A stretch of DNA of 6,246 nucleotides. It comes from Spirochaetota bacterium (lineage in GTDB: Bacteria; Spirochaetota; UBA4802; UBA5368). The stretch covers positions 1-6,246 of the forward strand of contig JAGODA010000190.1 of NCBI GenBank assembly GCA_017998475.1, given 5' to 3'. The notes beneath the pieces are model-generated. The model ran no database searches, was not told the origin of the DNA, and saw only the letters and a program-made list of their open reading frames with translations. The position numbers and the translations under genes were made by a program. Each line of letters starts with the position of its first letter. Position 1 is the stretch's first letter. Positions 1 to 4,682 of this stretch are shown here, in pieces.

Positions 1-60
1 GAATCGGACAGGGCCAGGGCGGAAAAGGAGATTGTGGAATTTCTTTCGCGGATCGAGTGA
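1..60 (+). CDS. C-terminal end of an unidentified protein (5' truncated by window edge)
   Basis: Frame 1 is open from the first base to a TGA at 58-60 and encodes the 19 residues ESDRARAEKEIVEFLSRIE. The charged, amphipathic composition (alternating acidic and basic residues, then IVEFLSRI) looks like the closing helix of a real protein, and codon choice is GC-rich like the neighbours. The gene converges on the minus-strand histidine kinase, whose stop codon lies only 27 bp away, and I see no terminator hairpin in that gap. Nothing in 19 residues allows a family assignment. It could also be a chance open stretch, since only 20 codons are visible. Confidence 0.5.
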   Translation, partial: ESDRARAEKEIVEFLSRIE

Positions 61-87
61 CTGGAGCGCCGCGAGCGGGGTTGCGCG

Positions 88-2847
88 TCATCGGGGCGCC
101 GGCCTTATAACAGCCTCCAGGACAGACGCCATCTCTTCTATGTTATACGGCTTCGCGACGACACCCGCGAAGCCGTGCGCGCCGAAGTTCGACATCACCG
201 GGTCGCTCGAGTAGCCGCTCGAAACCACCGCGCGGACATTCTCGTTCATCGCCGCGAGCTTTCTGAGCGTGTCCAGGCCGCCGGGCCCGCCGGGAATGGT
301 AAGATCGAGTATCACCGCGTCGTAAGGCGCGTTCGTCTCGAGAGAGCGCTCGTAGCGCATCACCGCGTCGTTGCCGTCGCGCGCCGTTTCGACGGCGTAT
401 CCGAGCGCCCGGAGCATCTCGGAGCCGACCGCGAGTACCGACTCGTCATCGTCCATTATCAGCACCTTTCCTTTCGAATGGCGCGTGACGCTTCGTACTG
501 GCCGCGCCTCCCGGGGTTTCGCCTCGGTCGCCGGAAGGCTGATTGTGAAGACGCTGCCCTCTCCGACTCTGGACCGTACTTCGATGTGCCCGCCGTGTTT
601 GTTGACGATCGAATAGGAGGTCGTCAGTCCGAGGCCGCTTCCCCTCTGCTTGGTGGTGAAGTAGGGATCGAATATACGCGAGAGCAGATCCGCCGAGATG
701 CCGATACCGTGGTCTTCCATTTCGATCCGGACATACCTGCCCGAACGTAAACGCTCCGCCGCGCCCTCGGCGATACTTGTATTGCGGGCGCGAATCCGAA
801 GAGTTCCCCCCGCTGGCATGGCCTGCTGGGCATTGATGGCTAGGTTGTTGAAAACCTGACTTATCTGGCCCGGGTCCACCTCGGCCGGCCAGAGCCCTTC
901 CTCGATGTCGAACTCGGCCCTGATGTTCGTACCGCTGAGGGTGAACTGGATCGTCTCCGTGAGGAGTTGGGCGATCGACGTGACCTTTTTGATGGGAGCG
1001 CCGCCGCGCGAAAATGTGAGCAGCTGCTGGGTGAGATCGCGCGCCCTGAAGGTCGCCATTTCCGCGTCTTTGAGTATGCGTTCGGGCGCGCTTCCGGCCT
1101 CGGACTGCATTCTGGCGAGGGAGATGTTCCCGGTTATCACCGTCAGGATGTTGTTGAAGTCGTGGGCCAGGCCACCGGCCAGCACACCGAGCGATTCCAG
1201 TTTCTGGGAACGGGCAAGCTCCTCCTCGGCACGCTTGCGGTCGGTGATATCGCGCACAACCGCCAGAAGGCGCTCGGCGCCTCCAATGACCGCGCGGCGC
1301 AGGCTTACCTCCACCCAGAACCGCCTGCCGTCGAGGTCCGCGGTAAACCATTCGAAGATATGATGTCCGTTTTCAACCGCGCGGCGGAAGTTTCGCATGG
1401 CTTCTTCCACCGTGAATGGAGCCTCCTCGAGGCACAGGTTGTGATAGTCGAGCGTGGAGAGATCCGCGTTCCGGATTCCGTACATTTCCTCGGCCCGCCG
1501 ATTGACCTGGAGAATATCTCCGCTTTCCATGTCGTGGACGAAGACGGCGTCGTTGACCGAGTCGAGAATGGTGCGAAGGTTGTCTTCGGACGATCTGAGG
1601 GCCTCCTCGGCGCGCTTCCGTTCGGTGATGTCGAAGAAAGTCCCGATTACGGCGGGCCTGTTTCCGTAGCTCATCATCGAGGAGGTGAGATCGATCCAGA
1701 CGTCGGTGCCTTCCCTGTTCAGGATTTTCAGCTCGTAACGCATCGGAACCGCTTCTCCCGCCTGACGGCGGGCCACTCGCTCCCTCATAAACGCAACAAA
1801 ATCGGGATGGATGAGCCGATCGATCCGGTCCATCGCGAGTATCTCCCGCAGGGAATAGCCGGAGATCCGTTCCATCGCGGGGTTCGCGTAGACGAAGCGG
1901 TCATCCTGCCAGATGTAGATGCCGGAGGCCGTGGTTTCGGCCACGGCGCGGAATCTGGCCTCGCTCTCTCGAAGCGCGTCTTTCGTGCGGTTGATCGTGC
2001 TGGCGTCGACGAGTACTCCGTGGAATCCGACGAGCCCGCCGTCGCGAATGGTCGGGACCGAATGCAGGACCGCCGGGAAGAGGGTTCCGTCGCTTCGAAT
2101 GACATGGTATTCAACCGGCCCGATCCGTTCGCCGGCGAGCAGGCGGTCGAAATCCGCCGCGGCGCGCTCAAGATCGCGCGGATCGATCATGGCGAAGACG
2201 TTAAGGCCTTTTTCGACGGCGTCATCGGAATAACCGAACACCCGGTACGCGGTCGCATTGGCGAAGAGAATGTTGCCCCGCAGGTCGATTTCGTAGACCG
2301 ATTCGGGCAGCGAATCGGCGAGTTCCTTGTGACGGCGTTCGCTCTCTCGAAGCGCGGTTTCGGCCTGCATTCGCGCGATCGAGGCGCCGGTCTCGCGGCC
2401 GATGGCGTTGAGGATGTCCCGGTCTTCATGGGTGAACCGGTGGGGGGTGTTTCTGGACAGGTTGAGAGTGCCGATGGTGTGCTCACCGTAGACCAGGGGC
2501 AGCACCGCTATCGTCGCGATGCCGTAATTTTCGGCCCATTCGGGTCGAAACTCCCTGACATTCTCGATATACAGAGGCATCTTCTCGACGAGAAAATGCC
2601 CGGCCAGGCTGTCGCTCTTCGAATACTGCCGAACCTCCGCAATGAACCCGGGGGGGAGACCGCGGTGGCTGTGGAGCAGGATGGTGCCGTTCTTTTCGTC
2701 GACGAGGTAAATCCCGCCGGCGTCGAAATCAATCACCTCCAGGGTGGACTCGAGTATGGCCTCCAGGAGCGCGGACAGATCTCCCGCCTGGTTTGCGGAA
2801 ACTATGATTTTATAGAGGATTTCGATCTTTCGGTTGATCTCTGACAT
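88..2847 (-). CDS. Soluble hybrid sensor histidine kinase (GAF-PAS-PAS-PAS-HisKA-HATPase-REC)
   Basis: A 919-residue cytoplasmic signalling kinase that should autophosphorylate on His and pass the phosphate to its own receiver. Domains by eye: N-terminal helix then GAF (about 19-160), three PAS/PAC modules (about 169-290, 294-415, 417-541), HisKA with H562 in LAHDFNNIL, and HATPase_c (about 655-775). The ATPase shows the N-box NNLAINA (N672), G1 box EDHGIGIS (D712), FDPYFTTK and the G2 box GSGLGL (736-741). The receiver (about 795-915) has acidic pocket D799-D801, phospho-acceptor D848 in LDLTIPGG, S877 and K899 (AKPY). All catalytic residues are present. There is no signal peptide, membrane segment or DNA-binding domain, so it senses a cytosolic cue and needs an external output partner; the ligand is not predictable. 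The ATG at 2845-2847 is chosen because GGTGAG lies 11 nt upstream and a good promoter precedes it. It is transcribed divergently from tgt. The class is secure; the pathway is unknown. Confidence 0.95.
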   Translation of the reverse strand: MSEINRKIEILYKIIVSANQAGDLSALLEAILESTLEVIDFDAGGIYLVDEKNGTILLHSHRGLPPGFIAEVRQYSKSDSLAGHFLVEKMPLYIENVREFRPEWAENYGIATIAVLPLVYGEHTIGTLNLSRNTPHRFTHEDRDILNAIGRETGASIARMQAETALRESERRHKELADSLPESVYEIDLRGNILFANATAYRVFGYSDDAVEKGLNVFAMIDPRDLERAAADFDRLLAGERIGPVEYHVIRSDGTLFPAVLHSVPTIRDGGLVGFHGVLVDASTINRTKDALRESEARFRAVAETTASGIYIWQDDRFVYANPAMERISGYSLREILAMDRIDRLIHPDFVAFMRERVARRQAGEAVPMRYELKILNREGTDVWIDLTSSMMSYGNRPAVIGTFFDITERKRAEEALRSSEDNLRTILDSVNDAVFVHDMESGDILQVNRRAEEMYGIRNADLSTLDYHNLCLEEAPFTVEEAMRNFRRAVENGHHIFEWFTADLDGRRFWVEVSLRRAVIGGAERLLAVVRDITDRKRAEEELARSQKLESLGVLAGGLAHDFNNILTVITGNISLARMQSEAGSAPERILKDAEMATFRARDLTQQLLTFSRGGAPIKKVTSIAQLLTETIQFTLSGTNIRAEFDIEEGLWPAEVDPGQISQVFNNLAINAQQAMPAGGTLRIRARNTSIAEGAAERLRSGRYVRIEMEDHGIGISADLLSRIFDPYFTTKQRGSGLGLTTSYSIVNKHGGHIEVRSRVGEGSVFTISLPATEAKPREARPVRSVTRHSKGKVLIMDDDESVLAVGSEMLRALGYAVETARDGNDAVMRYERSLETNAPYDAVILDLTIPGGPGGLDTLRKLAAMNENVRAVVSSGYSSDPVMSNFGAHGFAGVVAKPYNIEEMASVLEAVIRPAPR
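1221..1252. repeat. Direct repeat copy A in the PAS linker of the kinase gene
   Basis: This 32-bp stretch matches 1602-1633 at 28 of 32 positions by my alignment. On the coding strand it encodes the PAC exit motif D-I-T-D-R-K-R-A-E-E, joining PAS3 to the HisKA region. The copies sit 381 bp (127 codons) apart, the size of one PAS module. This fits internal duplication of a PAS unit with the linker conserved. Confidence 0.7.
1602..1633. repeat. Direct repeat copy B in the PAS linker of the kinase gene
   Basis: This is the partner of 1221-1252. It encodes D-I-T-E-R-K-R-A-E-E, the exit of PAS2 leading into PAS3. A related shorter identity, the 16-mer GCTCTCTCGAAGCGCG, occurs near 1964 and again at 2340. 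Both of those lie in codons for the ALRESE linker in front of PAS modules, so all the similarity is confined to inter-PAS signalling helices. Confidence 0.65.
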
Positions 2848-2858
2848 TGAATACGGGT

Positions 2859-2864
2859 CTCACC
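2859..2864 (-). promoter_or_regulatory. Ribosome binding site of the histidine kinase
   Basis: Read on the minus strand this is GGTGAG, ending 11 nt before the ATG at 2847. It is a moderate Shine-Dalgarno match at slightly long spacing, and it supports the chosen start. The six bases just upstream in the mRNA (GCCCGC, plus-strand 2865-2870) are complementary to GCGGGC further 5', so the site may be partly masked by RNA structure. Confidence 0.5.
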
Positions 2865-2882
2865 GCGGGCTCCATACGACCG

Positions 2883-2903
2883 CCCGCACATAGTATATGC
2901 GGG
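2883..2903 (-). promoter_or_regulatory. Inverted repeat at the predicted 5' end of the kinase mRNA (stem-loop or operator)
   Basis: CCCGCA (2883-2888) and TGCGGG (2898-2903) form a perfect 6-bp inverted repeat around a 9-nt AT-rich centre. Two more pairs are possible after one mismatch. The repeat begins where transcription from the promoter at 2908-2934 should start, so it would either cap the transcript with a 5' stem-loop or act as a start-site operator in DNA. Which of these applies cannot be told from the sequence. Confidence 0.45.
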
Positions 2904-2907
2904 AATT

Positions 2908-2934
2908 ATTATATCACCTTTATAACCCGGTCAA
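2908..2934 (-). promoter_or_regulatory. Sigma70-type extended -10 promoter for the histidine kinase
   Basis: On the minus strand the -35 element is TTGACC (plus-strand 2929-2934, 5 of 6 consensus). A 15-nt spacer separates it from a perfect TATAAT (2908-2913), preceded by TG-A to give the extended -10 TGATATAAT (2908-2916). The short spacer is offset by the extended -10. The predicted start is near 2901, giving a leader of about 54 nt before the kinase ATG. The region is clearly more AT-rich than the flanking genes. Confidence 0.65.
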
Positions 2935-2972
2935 CGAGCTTTTCGACGATTCCGGCCATCATTTTGCCGCCG

Positions 2973-2988
2973 TATAAACTGATTGACA
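2973..2988 (+). promoter_or_regulatory. Weak promoter-like elements upstream of tgt
   Basis: Two elements face tgt. TATAAA at 2973-2978 resembles a -10 (5 of 6), but the -35 position 17 nt upstream (TTCCGG) is poor; it would give a leader of about 34 nt. TTGACA at 2983-2988 is a perfect -35, but the best -10 behind it (TACCTA, 3005-3010) matches only weakly and would start the mRNA almost at the ATG. I cannot choose between them. A promoter is expected here because the upstream gene points the other way. Confidence 0.3.
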
Positions 2989-3018
2989 AAGAGCCCTCCC
3001 GCGCTACCTAACCATGAC

Positions 3019-4137
3019 ATGGAGTTCAGGGTTCTAGGGTGCGATGCGACCACCGGAGCGCGAAGAGGCGAGATCGTCACTTCCCGTGGTGTCGTGCGAA
3101 CGCCGGTATTCATGCCCGTTGCGACCCGTGCCGCAATAAGAGCCCTCGGCCTCCGGGATTTCGCGGAGATAGGATTCGACATCATCCTCTCCAACACCTA
3201 CCATCTCTACCTACGTCCGGGAATCGAGGTGCTTGAAAAGGCGGGCGGCCTCCATCGCTTCATGAACTTCGAACGGCCGATACTTACCGATTCAGGCGGG
3301 TTCCAGGTATTCTCCCTTTCTTCGCTCCGGAAGCTCCACGACCATGGCGTGGAATTCAGGTCGCATATCGACGGCTCGCGGCATCTCTTTACCCCCCGAA
3401 CGGTGCTGGACATCCAGCGGGTCATCGGATCGGATATAATGATGGTGCTTGACCACTGCGCCGAATATCCGGTTTCCGAAAAAGCGGCCCGGGAGGCCGT
3501 CGAGCGCACCGTGGACTGGGCCGTGGACTCCTATGCTTACTGGCGCGACCGCTTCGATACCCGACGGCAGGCGCTTTTCGCCATCGTGCAGGGCAGCGTG
3601 TTTGGAAACTTGCGGGTGGAATGCGCCGAGCGTCTGTGCGAAATGGACTTCCCGGGTTTCGCGATCGGAGGGCTTTCGGTAGGCGAGCCGAAAGAGCTTT
3701 ACAGGGAAATGACCGCAGTCACCCTCTCCCGCCTGCCCGGTGAAAAGCCGCGCTACATGATGGGGGTGGGCAGTCCTCTTGAAATTCTCGACGCGATCGA
3801 ATACGGCGTGGACATGTTCGACTGCGTCATGCCCACGCGCATCGCCCGCAACGGCACGCTGTACACCTCCTCGGGAAGGATCAATATCAAGGCCTCACGA
3901 TATGAAAGTGATTTCGAACCGCTCGACGCGCGCTGTTCCTGCTATGTGTGTACGAATTTCAGCAGGGCGTATCTCAGACACCTGTTTCGGGCGGGCGAGA
4001 TCGCGGCGTTCATCTACAATACGCACCATAATCTGTATTTTATGAAAAATTTTATGGATGAAATAGGTGCCTCGATCGGCACGGGCGACTATCCCGCCCT
4101 CGCGCGCAGGTGGCGTGAGGCATTCGAGGGAATCTGA
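3019..4137 (+). CDS. tgt: Queuine/preQ1 tRNA-guanine transglycosylase
   Basis: This 372-residue enzyme exchanges guanine 34 in the anticodon of tRNAs with GUN anticodons (Asp, Asn, His, Tyr) for preQ1, the committed tRNA step of queuosine synthesis; it acts in the cytosol. Visible hallmarks are PVFMPV (29-34), the general base D91 in LTDSGGFQVFSL, VQGS (190-193), GGLSVGEP (217-224), and nucleophile D268 in DMFDCVMPTR. The zinc site is C306, C308, C311 and H337. The Val in LSVGE (V221) matches the bacterial preQ1-specific position, so preQ1 rather than queuine is the likely substrate. Length is normal for bacteria. The ATG at 3019 is preferred over an in-frame TTG at 2983, because M-E-F-R-V matches the usual family start and the extra 12 residues do not. 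Neither start has a clear Shine-Dalgarno. One oddity is DHC at 145-147 where DEC is usual. No other queuosine genes are in the window. Confidence 0.97.
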   Translation: MEFRVLGCDATTGARRGEIVTSRGVVRTPVFMPVATRAAIRALGLRDFAEIGFDIILSNTYHLYLRPGIEVLEKAGGLHRFMNFERPILTDSGGFQVFSLSSLRKLHDHGVEFRSHIDGSRHLFTPRTVLDIQRVIGSDIMMVLDHCAEYPVSEKAAREAVERTVDWAVDSYAYWRDRFDTRRQALFAIVQGSVFGNLRVECAERLCEMDFPGFAIGGLSVGEPKELYREMTAVTLSRLPGEKPRYMMGVGSPLEILDAIEYGVDMFDCVMPTRIARNGTLYTSSGRINIKASRYESDFEPLDARCSCYVCTNFSRAYLRHLFRAGEIAAFIYNTHHNLYFMKNFMDEIGASIGTGDYPALARRWREAFEGI

Positions 4138-4171
4138 ACAATTAATTTGCGGAACGCTGAAATTATTTCTA

Positions 4172-4200
4172 TTGACACACGTTCAAAAAACAAATAGTAT
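4172..4200 (+). promoter_or_regulatory. Sigma70-type promoter for the STAS gene
   Basis: A perfect -35 TTGACA (4172-4177) is followed by a 17-nt spacer and TAGTAT (4195-4200, 4 of 6 including the key T, A and final T). The gap between tgt and the STAS gene is AT-rich here, and the predicted start near 4207 gives a leader of about 52 nt with a strong ribosome site. This promoter probably also serves the lipoprotein gene downstream. Confidence 0.65.
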
Positions 4201-4240
4201 ATAGGGCTGTTCCGGTTCCGGCTTCAGCAGCGGCAATTTC

Positions 4241-4249
4241 AGGAAGGAG
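4241..4249 (+). promoter_or_regulatory. Ribosome binding site of the STAS gene
   Basis: AGGAAGGAG is a strong Shine-Dalgarno with 9 nt to the ATG at 4259, the best-formed ribosome site in the window. It fixes the start codon and suggests efficient translation. The other genes here have weaker sites or none that I can see. Confidence 0.8.
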
Positions 4250-4258
4250 CGAGCGCAC

Positions 4259-4597
4259 ATGGATATTACCAAGCGTACGAAGGGCGAGGTCGTCGTGCTT
4301 GATATAGCGGGCGAAATAGACCTGTACAACGCGCCGGAGATAAAGGATATTATCAATAAGCTGATAGAAGAACAGCGGTACAACGTTGTCATCAACCTCG
4401 AAAAGGTTTCGTATATAGATTCCTCCGGCATAGGCGCGCTGATTTCGAGCCTCTCGAATCTCAAAAAATACCAGGGCGGGCTGAAGATCATCAATGTCTA
4501 CGCTTCCGTGAGAAAGGTTTTCGAGCTCACCAAGCTGACCTCTTTCTTCGATATCTTCGATTCGGAAGAGGACGCTCTCGATTCGTTCAATAAATAG
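4259..4597 (+). CDS. STAS-domain anti-sigma factor antagonist (SpoIIAA/RsbV type)
   Basis: A 112-residue single-domain protein of usual length for the family. Members bind an anti-sigma factor or another regulator when unphosphorylated and are released when a switch kinase phosphorylates a conserved serine. The family core is seen as VVVLDIAGEIDLYNAPEIK (11-29), VINLEKVSYIDSSGIGAL (44-61) and a C-terminal helix with VFELTKLTSFFDIF. The expected phospho-acceptor is S55, the first Ser of D54-S55-S56-G57, by analogy with SpoIIAA Ser58. There are no membrane segments or extra domains. No cognate HATPase switch kinase, PP2C phosphatase or sigma factor lies in the window, so its circuit is unknown; in diderms such proteins may also act outside sigma control. 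It has its own promoter and is followed after 85 bp by the lipoprotein gene. Confidence 0.93.
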   Translation: MDITKRTKGEVVVLDIAGEIDLYNAPEIKDIINKLIEEQRYNVVINLEKVSYIDSSGIGALISSLSNLKKYQGGLKIINVYASVRKVFELTKLTSFFDIFDSEEDALDSFNK

Positions 4598-4606
4598 CTC
4601 GCATAA

Positions 4607-4657
4607 CCCGGCGCCTGGCCGGGCTTCCGGACGGGCCGTCCTCCCGGGCGGTCCGGG
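4607..4657 (+). promoter_or_regulatory. GC-rich hairpin cluster between the STAS and lipoprotein genes
   Basis: Three adjacent perfect inverted repeats are present: CCCGGC/GCCGGG (4607-4612 with 4618-4623, 5-nt loop), GGACGG/CCGTCC (4629-4634 with 4636-4641, 1-nt centre), and CCCGG/CCGGG (4643-4647 with 4653-4657, 5-nt loop). A longer alternative pairs CCGGAC (4627-4632) with GTCCGG (4651-4656). An A-rich, not T-rich, stretch follows, so this is not a standard intrinsic terminator. It could be an attenuator, an mRNA-stabilising processing site, or a remnant of a dispersed repeat. I see no promoter in this spacer. Confidence 0.5.
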
Positions 4658-4667
4658 CAAAAATAAT

Positions 4668-4676
4668 GGATGGGGT
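4668..4676 (+). promoter_or_regulatory. Probable weak ribosome binding site of the lipoprotein gene
   Basis: GGATGGGGT lies 6 nt before the ATG at 4683. It is G-rich but not a close Shine-Dalgarno match. A six-codon frame (4666-4686) starts inside it and ends in TGA overlapping the lipoprotein ATG as ATGA. It has no ribosome site of its own, so I give it little weight. Confidence 0.4.
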
Positions 4677-4682
4677 TCAACA

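Noticed and set aside
32..214. Plus-strand 60-codon open frame at the left edge
   Set aside because: It overlaps the end of the partial gene in another frame and runs antisense into the kinase receiver domain, with no recognisable features.
967..2844. Plus-strand 625-codon open frame antisense to the kinase gene
   Set aside because: It lies wholly inside the kinase gene, shows no domain I recognise, lacks a ribosome site, and has the composition expected of a GC-rich antisense shadow. The minus strand encodes a complete, motif-perfect kinase.
2983..3018. TTG at 2983 as the tgt start, adding 12 residues
   Set aside because: There is no ribosome site, the extra residues (MTKSPPALPNHD) do not match the family, and the TTG is part of a perfect TTGACA box. 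The ATG at 3019 gives the usual Tgt N-terminus.
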